A stretch of DNA of 6,841 nucleotides from Ruminococcus sp. UBA1780 (GCA_002315235.1 DCGK01000061.1:1-6841); one strand, 5' to 3'; shown: positions 1 to 5,110, numbered from the stretch's first letter. A program made the numbers and translations. Notes: generated by a model from the sequence alone, not told the origin.

Positions 1-883
1 TTCTTCCTGCCTTCTTTTCCTTGAGAGCATAAGCGAGGTCGAGCATTGATTCACCTGATGAGATGATATCATCAGCAACAAATACATCCTTGCCCTCTAC
101 TGAGTTTCCGAGGTATTCGTGAGCTACGATAGGGTTTCTTCCGTTTTCGATTCTTGAGTAGTCACGTCTCTTGTAGAACATACCGAGTTCAACGCCGAGA
201 ACTGAAGCGTAGTACATGTTTCTGTTGAGAGCACCTTCGTCAGGACTTACGATCATGAAGTTGTCCTTTGTGATATGGAGATCAGGGATGCTCTGGAACA
301 TTGTCTTGAGAACCTGGTATGTAGGCATAACGTTGTCAAAGCCCATAAGAGGAATAGCGTTGTGAACTCTCGGATCGTGTGCGTCAAAAGTAACGATGTT
401 TGAAACGCCCATGCTCTGAAGTTCCTGAAGTGCCCATGCACAGTCAAGTGATTCACGGTAGTTTCTTCTGTGCTGTCTTCCGCCGTAAAGAATTGGCATG
501 ATAACGTTGATTCTGTGCGCCTTGCCGCTTGCAGCCTGGATGATTCTCTTGAGATCCTGATAGTGATCATCAGGAGACATGAAGTTTTCCTGTCCGAACA
601 TCTTGTACTTGCAGCTGTAGTTGTTTACATCAACGATGATGAAAAGGTCGTTTCCGCGAACTGTTGACTTGATAAGACCCTTGCCGTCGCCTGATGCAAA
701 ACGCGGACACTGGTTTTCGATAAGGAAGGAATCCTTGTTTTCGCCGCCCTGCTTTGCCCATTCAACGAGGTACTGGTTGATCTTGTCGCCAAGCTCTGTT
801 GCACCGTTCATAGCGATAAGACCAAGTGGAGCAACCTTGGTTTCAGGATTAAAAATAACCTCGTTTTCAGAATTCATTGACAT
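1..883 (-). CDS. prs: ribose-phosphate pyrophosphokinase, divergent long form (3' end cut by window)
   Basis: PRPP synthetase transfers the beta,gamma-diphosphate of ATP to ribose 5-phosphate, supplying PRPP for purine, pyrimidine, His, Trp and NAD synthesis in the cytosol. Translation from ATG at 883 gives 294 residues with no stop before the window edge. Family landmarks: YGGRQHRR (133-140, the YxRQDRK region), TFDAHD (165-170, the DLH motif), VSPDEGALNR (212-221, equivalent of VSPDxGGVxRAR), FYKRRD (236-241) and the PRPP loop VADDIISSGESM (269-280). That loop lies about 50 residues later than in the classical ~315-residue enzyme, mainly because of a longer N-terminal half, and it reads SSGES where canonical loops have T(G/A)GT. 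The start is supported by AAAGGA nine bases upstream; a second ATG at 877 is placed less well. The family is clear; the exact subclass is inferred. Monocistronic start with its own promoter. Confidence 0.9.
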   Translation of the reverse strand, partial: MSMNSENEVIFNPETKVAPLGLIAMNGATELGDKINQYLVEWAKQGGENKDSFLIENQCPRFASGDGKGLIKSTVRGNDLFIIVDVNNYSCKYKMFGQENFMSPDDHYQDLKRIIQAASGKAHRINVIMPILYGGRQHRRNYRESLDCAWALQELQSMGVSNIVTFDAHDPRVHNAIPLMGFDNVMPTYQVLKTMFQSIPDLHITKDNFMIVSPDEGALNRNMYYASVLGVELGMFYKRRDYSRIENGRNPIVAHEYLGNSVEGKDVFVADDIISSGESMLDLAYALKEKKAGR

Positions 884-993
884 TTAACCATATCCTTTCA
901 AAATGAAAATTAATGAAAATAAAAAATAGATAATACCACGATATCAGGGAGGTTCTGCGCCCGTCCCCAAGCATTATTAAGCATTACATTAAA

Positions 994-1023
994 AGTATAT
1001 CATTTAAAGTTGTATCTTGTCAA
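994..1023 (-). promoter_or_regulatory. sigma-A-type promoter of prs
   Basis: Read on the minus strand: -35 TTGACA (1023-1018), 18-base spacer, -10 TATACT (999-994). Transcription would start near 987 and give a leader of about 104 bases before the prs ATG at 883. The -35 is a perfect consensus. The leader is A/T rich near the gene and I see no recognised riboswitch in it. Confidence 0.75.
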
Positions 1024-1036
1024 TTAACGTTTTAAT

Positions 1037-1066
1037 ATAAATTGCACAAGAAAAAGTGCAATTTAT
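1037..1066 (-). terminator. hairpin after the comEA-like gene, probable weak terminator
   Basis: A perfect 11-bp inverted repeat, ATAAATTGCAC (1037-1047) with its complement (1056-1066), and an 8-base loop. It begins about 20 bases downstream of the comEA-like stop codon on the minus strand, the usual place for a terminator. The stem is AT rich and the following tract (TATATTAAAA region) is not a clean U run, so termination may be partial. It lies just upstream of the prs -35 element. Confidence 0.5.
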
Positions 1067-1086
1067 CGTCGAATACTCTAATATGG

Positions 1087-1560
1087 TTAAACAGTAATAA
1101 AATCACGTACGTTTTCCGCAGTTTTCTTTCCTATTCCCGGAACGGAAGCAATCTCGTCAATGCTCGTGAAAGCGCCGTTTGCGGCTCTGTATTCGATAAT
1201 ATTCCTTGCTTTTTTCTCACCGATACCCTTAAGTGTCATAAGAGATTTCATATCGGCTGTATTGATGTTTACAGTTCCTCCGGCTGAATTTTCAGAAAAA
1301 TTTGTACTTAAACCAGCAGAATTTTCAGTACACTGAACCGCCACGGTATCTGTATACAGTGTTTCCTGTTCCGCAAATGATTCATCATACCCTGTTTCCG
1401 TGCCTGCGGTCAGTGTGACAGGAGAAGGGACAAGATTTTCCCTTGTAATTTCCGTTTCGTTTGTTTTTCCCGATGGGATTTCGCGGTATATCATTACAAG
1501 TGCAAGGAACACTGCAAGTGTTGTGCATACCGCGTAATAAATTTTCTTATCTGTATTTAT
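1087..1560 (-). CDS. ComEA-like helix-hairpin-helix protein, membrane anchored; start codon apparently ATA
   Basis: Small DNA-binding protein of the ComEA family, whose members bind incoming double-stranded DNA at the cell surface in competent bacteria. Read from an in-frame ATA at 1560 it is 157 residues: a short charged N-terminus (NTDKK), one membrane segment (IYYAVCTTLAVFLALVMIY, about residues 7-25), a Ser/Thr/Glu-rich linker (about 26-96) and a C-terminal tandem HhH domain (97-157) with LKGIGEKKA and VPGIGKKTA hairpins. It lacks the SLBB domain found between anchor and HhH in Bacillus ComEA. The first standard in-frame start is GTG at 1512, which would cut the membrane helix in half and has no ribosome binding site. 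The SD-like GGAGATGAT (1574-1566) is positioned for a start at 1560. No comEC or comEB is visible here, so a competence role is inferred from family only. Confidence 0.75.
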   Translation of the reverse strand: MNTDKKIYYAVCTTLAVFLALVMIYREIPSGKTNETEITRENLVPSPVTLTAGTETGYDESFAEQETLYTDTVAVQCTENSAGLSTNFSENSAGGTVNINTADMKSLMTLKGIGEKKARNIIEYRAANGAFTSIDEIASVPGIGKKTAENVRDFITV

Positions 1561-1595
1561 TTTTAATCATCTCCGTAAAATAACATTCTTTTTAT

Positions 1596-1624
1596 ATTTT
1601 ACACTATTATTCATGAAATGTAAA
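1596..1624 (-). promoter_or_regulatory. promoter of the comEA-like gene
   Basis: Minus strand: -35 TTTACA (1624-1619), 17-base spacer, -10 TAAAAT (1601-1596). Transcription would begin near 1590, leaving a leader of about 30 bases before the proposed start at 1560. It sits back to back with the cobO promoter. Confidence 0.6.
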
Positions 1625-1658
1625 TACCTTACAGGAAATTTTGGTAAACACAATTGGG

Positions 1659-1687
1659 TTGCGAAATACCTTTATATAATGTATAAT
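1659..1687 (+). promoter_or_regulatory. promoter of the corrinoid adenosyltransferase gene
   Basis: -35 TTGCGA (1659-1664), 17-base spacer, perfect -10 TATAAT (1682-1687). Transcription would begin near 1694, about 40 bases before the ATG. That leader is too short for a cobalamin riboswitch, and no B12-box-like sequence is seen. Confidence 0.7.
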
Positions 1688-1734
1688 GGAATAACAAACC
1701 TGATTAATCGCTGAAAAGAAGGGGGAAGAATAAT

Positions 1735-2247
1735 ATGCTGCAGATTTACTGCGGTGACGGCAAAGGGAAAACAACAGCTGCTGTCGGACTGTCTGTCAGG
1801 GCAAAGGGGGCAGGTATGAATGTGTGTTTCTTTCAGTTTCTGAAAAACGGTTCATCCTCCGAGACAGCTATGCTCTCCGGACTGGGGATATACACTGAAT
1901 GTTGCACGGCATGCAGCAGGTTTACTTTTCTGATGAATGATGAGGAGAAGAAAAATACGGCTGAATACCACAATAAAATGCTCATGAAAATAAAAAAATA
2001 CGCTGACGAAAATGCACCTGCTGTTATTGTCATGGACGAGTTTCTTGATGCGTACAACAAGGAAATGCTGGACAGGAAACTGGCTGAGGAAATCATCTGC
2101 GAAATATCAGTTGCTTCCGAGGTAATACTTACCGGAAGAAATCCTGCCGGTGTCTTTACCGGAAAAGCTGACTATATCAGCGAGATAAAGGCTGTAAAAC
2201 ACCCGTACCGCAGCGGTGTACCGGCAAGAAAGGGAATAGAATTTTAA
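1735..2247 (+). CDS. cobO: ATP:corrinoid adenosyltransferase (CobA/CobO/BtuR family)
   Basis: Transfers the 5'-deoxyadenosyl group of ATP to the cobalt of reduced corrinoids, making adenosylcobalamin or its precursors. The 170-residue protein opens with the P-loop GDGKGKTT (7-14) after only six residues, so it lacks the N-terminal helix of the ~196-residue Salmonella CobA. Further family marks: FFQFLKNG (32-39), the Walker-B-like VIVMDEF (97-103), ILTGRNPA (131-138) and the C-terminal block ADYISEIKAVKHPY with the terminal KGIEF. The ATG is preceded by AGGGGGAAG at good spacing. It appears monocistronic with its own promoter; no cobalamin synthesis or transport gene lies next to it, so salvage is as likely as de novo synthesis. 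The family is secure; the exact corrinoid substrate is not visible. Confidence 0.87.
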   Translation: MLQIYCGDGKGKTTAAVGLSVRAKGAGMNVCFFQFLKNGSSSETAMLSGLGIYTECCTACSRFTFLMNDEEKKNTAEYHNKMLMKIKKYADENAPAVIVMDEFLDAYNKEMLDRKLAEEIICEISVASEVILTGRNPAGVFTGKADYISEIKAVKHPYRSGVPARKGIEF

Positions 2248-2317
2248 GGAGCAGTGATTTGTTAATCCGGTGCATAAAATGCGCTTAAAGAAGCCCGAAA
2301 ATATATCAATTGCCTTA

Positions 2318-2346
2318 TTGACTTTTATTTTAAAACATGATAAAAT
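2318..2346 (+). promoter_or_regulatory. promoter of the rpmG-secE-nusG-rplK-rplA operon
   Basis: -35 TTGACT (2318-2323), 17-base spacer, -10 TAAAAT (2341-2346). The predicted start near 2351-2353 falls on the first bases of a terminator-like hairpin, leaving a leader of about 118 bases before rpmG. No equally good promoter is seen between the later genes of the operon. Confidence 0.7.
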
Positions 2347-2350
2347 ATAA

Positions 2351-2377
2351 GTACCTCTTTGTGAGGTGCATTTTTTT
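2351..2377 (+). terminator. intrinsic terminator hairpin between cobO and rpmG, overlapping the rpmG transcription start
   Basis: GTACCTC (2351-2357) pairs with GAGGTGC (2363-2369) as 7 bp including one G-U, with a TTTGT loop, followed by A and seven Ts (2371-2377). It is the only convincing terminator after cobO, 104 bases past its stop. The -10 of the rpmG promoter ends only four bases before the hairpin, so the same sequence would form the very 5' end of the rpmG transcript. Confidence 0.65.
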
Positions 2378-2420
2378 GCTCTTTTGCAGAAAATCACACT
2401 CATTTTCAGAGGGAGGCCGA

Positions 2421-2437
2421 GTAAGCATTAAGCTTAC
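2421..2437 (+). promoter_or_regulatory. small hairpin in the rpmG leader
   Basis: GTAAGC (2421-2426) and GCTTAC (2432-2437) form a 6-bp stem with a 5-base loop. It has no T run, so it is not a terminator. It lies just upstream of the rpmG ribosome binding site; its role, if any, is unknown. Confidence 0.35.
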
Positions 2438-2470
2438 ATAAGAAGTTATACATTCAGGAGGTGCCGACAC

Positions 2471-2620
2471 GTGAGAGTTAAGGTAACATTAGCTTGTACA
2501 GAATGCAAGCAGCGTAATTACGCAACAAAGAAAAACAAGAAAAATGACCCTGACAGAATTGAAATGAACAAGCATTGCAAATTCTGCAGAAAGCATACTC
2601 TGCACAGGGAAACAAAGTAA
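2471..2620 (+). CDS. rpmG: 50S ribosomal protein L33, zinc-binding (C+) form
   Basis: A 49-residue basic protein of the large ribosomal subunit, of typical L33 length. It carries two CxxC pairs, C9/C12 (ACTEC) and C36/C39 (HCKFCRKH), the zinc-ribbon signature of the C+ paralogue that is replaced by cysteine-free copies under zinc starvation in some Firmicutes. The start is GTG at 2471, set by a strong AGGAGGT eight bases upstream. It is the first gene of the operon: secE follows after 17 bases that hold its ribosome binding site. In many Clostridia a tRNA-Trp gene lies between rpmG and secE; none is present here. An additional zinc-free L33 elsewhere in the genome is possible but cannot be seen. 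Confidence 0.95.
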   Translation: MRVKVTLACTECKQRNYATKKNKKNDPDRIEMNKHCKFCRKHTLHRETK

Positions 2621-2637
2621 TACCGGAGGTTTGCTCT

Positions 2638-2904
2638 ATGGCAAAAGAAGATGTAAAATCTGAAAAGAAAAAGGATAATACTCCGGCAAAGTCTTCTGCC
2701 AAAAACCAGAAGAAGCAGCCAAACAAGGTTGCTAAGTACTTCAAGGACCTGAAGAGCGAATTCAAAAAGGTTGTATGGCCTACAAAAAAGCAGGTTATCA
2801 ACAACACAACAGTAGTTCTCGTGACAATTATCATCTTAGGAGTTTTTGTCGGAGCATTTGATACGCTCGGCGGATGGTTACTGAAGTTAGTATTAAACAA
2901 ATAA
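2638..2904 (+). CDS. secE: preprotein translocase subunit SecE
   Basis: Essential clamp subunit of the SecYEG channel in the cytoplasmic membrane, holding the two halves of SecY together. The 88-residue protein has a highly charged, Lys-rich N-terminal tail (1-30), the amphipathic helix YFKDLKSEFKKVVWPTKKQV (34-53) with the conserved W-P at 47-48, and one membrane helix (about 57-75), the single-span layout of Gram-positive SecE. The tail is longer than in minimal ~60-residue SecE. ATG at 2638 is chosen because GGAGG lies eight bases upstream (2625-2629); the frame stays open further upstream but that overlaps rpmG and has no ribosome binding site. Its place before nusG is the standard bacterial arrangement. 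Confidence 0.95.
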   Translation: MAKEDVKSEKKKDNTPAKSSAKNQKKQPNKVAKYFKDLKSEFKKVVWPTKKQVINNTTVVLVTIIILGVFVGAFDTLGGWLLKLVLNK

Positions 2905-2939
2905 GCAGTTACAGCTAATTGCAAGGAGGTAATTTTTTT

Positions 2940-3473
2940 ATGTCAGAAGCAGCAAAATGGTATGTTATTCACACTTATTCGGGTTATGAAAACAAAGTTA
3001 AGCAGAACATCGAAAAAGTTGTTGAAAACAGAAAGCTTCACGACCTTATCCTTGAAGTAAGAGTACCTACAGAAAAGGTAACAGAAATTACTGACGGCAA
3101 GACAAAAGAAGTGGAAAGAAAAACTTTTCCTGGCTATGTTCTGCTGAAAATGGTATACACAGACGATTCCTGGTATATAGTAAAGAGCACAAGAGGAGTT
3201 ACAGGATTTGTTGGTCCTGCATCAGAACCTACACCGCTTTCCGAAAAGGAAGTTGAAGCACTTGGTGTTTCACTTGACTCACAGACAGTTGAAGTCAACA
3301 TTTCCGCAGGAGACAGTGTTCGTGTATCAGGTACTGCAATGGACGGTTTCGTTGGTGTTGTACAGAAGGTTGATGTTGAAAACGGTACAGTTGATGTTCT
3401 TGTTTCAATGTTTGGCCGAGAGACTCCGGCTACACTTAGTCTTACACAGGTTATTAAGCTGGAAGATATCTAA
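2940..3473 (+). CDS. nusG: transcription termination/antitermination factor NusG
   Basis: NusG binds RNA polymerase, affects pausing and termination, and links transcription to the ribosome. The 177 residues match the usual length. The NGN domain spans about 5-112, with WYVIHTYSGYE (7-17), the FPGYVLLKM motif (63-71) and TRGVTGFVG (84-92). The KOW domain spans about 120-177, with AGDSVRVSGTAMDGFVGVV and the conserved FGRETPATL. ATG at 2940 follows AGGAGG (2924-2929) by ten bases; a TTG at 2919 in the same frame lies before this site and is rejected. It follows secE after 35 bases and precedes rplK after a structured 114-base leader. Confidence 0.96.
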   Translation: MSEAAKWYVIHTYSGYENKVKQNIEKVVENRKLHDLILEVRVPTEKVTEITDGKTKEVERKTFPGYVLLKMVYTDDSWYIVKSTRGVTGFVGPASEPTPLSEKEVEALGVSLDSQTVEVNISAGDSVRVSGTAMDGFVGVVQKVDVENGTVDVLVSMFGRETPATLSLTQVIKLEDI

Positions 3474-3505
3474 TTAACAATCAAAAGTAAACGTATTTTT
3501 AAAAA

Positions 3506-3525
3506 CTGGCTGAAGCAACAGTCAG
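3506..3525 (+). promoter_or_regulatory. upstream hairpin of the rplK leader
   Basis: CTGGCTG (3506-3512) pairs with CAGTCAG (3519-3525), seven pairs with one G-U and a 6-base loop. It is followed one base later by the proposed L1 operator and has no T run, so it is read as part of the folded leader and not as a terminator. Confidence 0.5.
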
Positions 3526-3526
3526 T

Positions 3527-3566
3527 GTGGGAGAGGTAAAATTATTCAATACCTCGTCGTGACCAC
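3527..3566 (+). promoter_or_regulatory. ribosomal protein L1 operator before rplK (23S L1-stalk mimic)
   Basis: GTGG (3527-3530) pairs with CCAC (3563-3566), enclosing an inner 6-bp stem GAGGTA/TACCTC (3533-3538 and 3550-3555) and an asymmetric internal loop ending GTCGTGA. The flanks GTGGGAG and ACCACTTTA closely resemble the L1-binding segment of 23S rRNA (GGUGGGAGG and AUACCACC near helices 76-78). In E. coli, L1 represses its operon by binding such a site before rplK. The rplK Shine-Dalgarno (3572-3578) starts five bases after the hairpin, so bound L1 would block initiation. The fold is seen in the sequence; the binding is inferred. Confidence 0.75.
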
Positions 3567-3587
3567 TTTATGGAGGTGCAAAAAACC

Positions 3588-4013
3588 ATGGCACAGAAAG
3601 TCGTTGGCTATATTAAATTACAGATCGCTGCAGGTAAGGCAACACCTGCTCCACCGGTTGGTCCTGCTTTAGGTCAGCACGGTGTAAACATCATGGCATT
3701 TACAAAGGAATTCAATGAAAGAACAAAGAATGATATCGGTCTTATCATCCCTGTAGTTATTACAGTTTACGCTGACCGTACATTCTCATTCATCACAAAG
3801 ACACCACCGGCAGCTGTTCTTATCAAGAAGGCTTGCGGAATCGAAAGCGGTTCAGGTGTTCCTAACAAGACAAAGGTTGCAAGCATCACTAAGGAACAGA
3901 TCCAGAAGATTGCTGAAACAAAGATGCCTGACCTTAACGCTGCAAACATCGAATCTGCTATGAGCATGATCGCTGGTACAGCTCGTTCAATGGGCGTTAC
4001 AGTAGTTGACTGA
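3588..4013 (+). CDS. rplK: 50S ribosomal protein L11
   Basis: L11 forms part of the GTPase-associated centre with 23S rRNA helices 43-44 and the L10/L12 stalk; it is also needed for RelA activation and thiopeptide binding. At 141 residues it has exactly the usual length. The N-terminal domain carries PAPPVGPALGQHGVNIM (20-36), the proline-rich thiopeptide-facing segment; the C-terminal RNA-binding domain (about 72-141) has KTPPAAVLIKKA and the conserved GTARSMGV (130-137). ATG at 3588 gives the family N-terminus MAQKVVGYIKLQ and lies 11 bases after GGAGG. An in-frame ATG at 3570 precedes that site and is rejected. Codon use is strongly biased (GGT, GCT, AAG), as expected for high expression. 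Confidence 0.97.
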   Translation: MAQKVVGYIKLQIAAGKATPAPPVGPALGQHGVNIMAFTKEFNERTKNDIGLIIPVVITVYADRTFSFITKTPPAAVLIKKACGIESGSGVPNKTKVASITKEQIQKIAETKMPDLNAANIESAMSMIAGTARSMGVTVVD

Positions 4014-4060
4014 TTCAGTACTGAAAACTCATAACAAATAATTAATGTACGTTATCTAAT

Positions 4061-4120
4061 GGTGGGAGGAAATTCTTTCCGCTAACCGAAACTGCGTATA
4101 AGCGTTTTGGTATTACCACT
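4061..4120 (+). promoter_or_regulatory. second L1 operator, before rplA (three-way 23S L1-stalk mimic)
   Basis: GGTGGGAGG (4061-4069) opens the element and ACCAC (4115-4119) closes it, with GTGG/CCAC pairing at the base. Inside are two hairpins: GGAAA/TTTCC (4068-4072, 4076-4080) and ACCGAAAC/GTTTTGGT (4085-4092, 4104-4111; one G-U, extended by GC/GC). This three-way layout is closer to the 23S stalk junction than the rplK copy. Both operators share ACCACTTTA, and AGGAGG of rplA begins five bases after the closing CCACT. L1 binding here is inferred from the mimicry and from E. coli L1 autoregulation. Confidence 0.72.
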
Positions 4121-4137
4121 TTATAGGAGGATAAATA

Positions 4138-4833
4138 ATGAAACACGGCAAGAAATATATCGACAGCGTAAAGACTGTTGAAGCTGATAAATTTTATGAT
4201 TCTGTAGAAGCTCTCGACTTAGTTTGCAAGAATGCAAAGGCTAAGTTCGATGAAACTGTAGAAGTTCACGTACGTCTCGGCGTTGACTCAAGACATGCTG
4301 ACCAGCAGGTTCGTGGTGCTGTAGTACTTCCAAACGGTACTGGTAAGAATGTAAGAGTATGCGTATTCTGTAAGGAAGACAAGTACGAAGCTGCTAAGTC
4401 TGCTGGTGCTGAAATCGTTGGCGGACAGGATCTCGTAGACAAGATCGTTAAGGAAAACTTCATGGATTTCGATGTTGTTATCGCATCACCTGACATGATG
4501 GGTCTTGTTGGTCGTCTTGGTAAGGTTCTTGGTCCTAGAGGCCTCATGCCAAACCCAAAGGCTGGTACAGTTACTCCTGACGTAGCTAAGGCTGTTACAG
4601 AAGCTAAGGCTGGTAAGATTGAATACCGTCTTGACAAGACAAACATCATCCACTGCCCGATCGGTAAGGCTTCATTCGGTGCTGAAAAGCTCGAAGCTAA
4701 CTTTGCTACACTTCTCGAAGCAATCGTTAAGGCTAAGCCGGCTGCTGCAAAGGGTACATACCTCAAGTCATGTGTAGTAACATCTACAATGGGTGTTGGT
4801 GTTCCTGTAGCAACAAACAAGTACGGCGCATAA
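4138..4833 (+). CDS. rplA: 50S ribosomal protein L1
   Basis: L1 binds the mobile L1 stalk of 23S rRNA, helps release deacylated tRNA from the E site, and is the usual translational repressor of the L11-L1 operon. The 231 residues match the family length. The two-domain protein shows FDETVEVHVRLGVD (37-50) and SRHADQQVRGAVVLPNGTG (51-69) from domain I, the domain II hinge region with LGPRGLMPNPKAGTVT (131-146), and the returning domain I part containing STMGVGVPV (216-224). ATG at 4138 follows AGGAGG (4125-4130) by seven bases. It is the last gene of the operon; a strong terminator follows and rplJ does not. Codon bias is that of a highly expressed gene. Confidence 0.97.
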   Translation: MKHGKKYIDSVKTVEADKFYDSVEALDLVCKNAKAKFDETVEVHVRLGVDSRHADQQVRGAVVLPNGTGKNVRVCVFCKEDKYEAAKSAGAEIVGGQDLVDKIVKENFMDFDVVIASPDMMGLVGRLGKVLGPRGLMPNPKAGTVTPDVAKAVTEAKAGKIEYRLDKTNIIHCPIGKASFGAEKLEANFATLLEAIVKAKPAAAKGTYLKSCVVTSTMGVGVPVATNKYGA

Positions 4834-4878
4834 TCAGACTTTTTAAGACGTTAAACCTCAGGTTTGGCGGAAACATAC

Positions 4879-4916
4879 AAAATTCCCCGGTACAATTTGT
4901 ACCGGGGAATTTTTTT
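4879..4916 (+). terminator. strong intrinsic terminator after rplA
   Basis: A perfect 16-bp stem (4879-4894 with 4898-4913), GC-rich core CCCCGGTACA, a 3-base ATT loop and a run of seven Ts (4910-4916). The A run on the left arm could also allow some termination on the opposite strand. It ends the ribosomal operon 46 bases after the rplA stop and isolates the next gene. Confidence 0.92.
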
Positions 4917-4921
4917 GACTA

Positions 4922-4951
4922 TTGACATTTGTATTGTTTTTAGGTTATAAT
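4922..4951 (+). promoter_or_regulatory. promoter of the PAS-GGDEF-EAL gene
   Basis: Perfect consensus -35 TTGACA (4922-4927) and -10 TATAAT (4946-4951), with an 18-base spacer. Transcription would begin near 4958, leaving a leader of about 150 bases before the GTG start. The -35 lies six bases beyond the end of the rplA terminator. Confidence 0.8.
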
Positions 4952-4960
4952 AACAATATA

Positions 4961-4976
4961 GTATTGTGGTATTGTG
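4961..4976 (+). repeat. tandem 8-base repeat at the transcription start of the EAL gene
   Basis: GTATTGTG occurs twice in immediate succession (4961-4968, 4969-4976), and a seven-base match (GTATTGT) lies in the promoter spacer at 4931. The copies straddle the region just downstream of the predicted start site, where a repressor could bind. A short inverted repeat, GTGTA/TACAC (4974-4978, 4985-4989), overlaps the end. Function is not known. Confidence 0.5.
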
Positions 4977-5110
4977 TATATTTTTACACGAAATGACAAA
5001 AACGTTTTACTTTGAAGTCCTGCGGCGAACAGAAAAGAAGTTTCCGTTTACTGCATGTATATATCGGAAAGGGAGACAGAAAAACAAAAAAACACAGGGG
5101 AGGGATTATT

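Noticed and set aside
1561..1734. Possible cobalamin riboswitch upstream of the adenosyltransferase gene
   Set aside because: No B12-box-like sequence is present and the promoter leaves only about 40 bases of leader.
2270..2284. Hairpin GTGCAT/ATGCGC as the cobO terminator
   Set aside because: Only six pairs with one G-U, a 3-base loop and no following T run; the hairpin at 2351 is a better terminator.
2378..2470. Possible leader peptide or ribosomal-protein leader before rpmG
   Set aside because: GGGAGG at 2411 is not followed by a usable start codon, and apart from a 6-bp hairpin I see no known leader motif.
2919..2940. TTG start for nusG seven codons upstream
   Set aside because: It lies before the strong AGGAGG that serves the ATG at 2940, and would add residues not found in NusG.
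4014..4025. Perfect 12-base palindrome TTCAGTACTGAA after the rplK stop
   Set aside because: Only a 4-bp hairpin with a 4-base loop and no T run; short enough to be chance in a spacer.
4266..4820. Long antisense open frame across rplA (184 residues)
   Set aside because: It is a shadow of the strongly codon-biased rplA; no family similarity and no ribosome binding site.
4834..4878. L10 leader after rplA
   Set aside because: The conserved L10-leader sequence is not recognisable and no rplJ follows.
5012..5110. N-terminal extension of the EAL protein from TTG 5012
   Set aside because: The 33 extra residues are Lys/Arg-rich with no domain match, while GTG 5111 has a strong ribosome binding site at ideal spacing.
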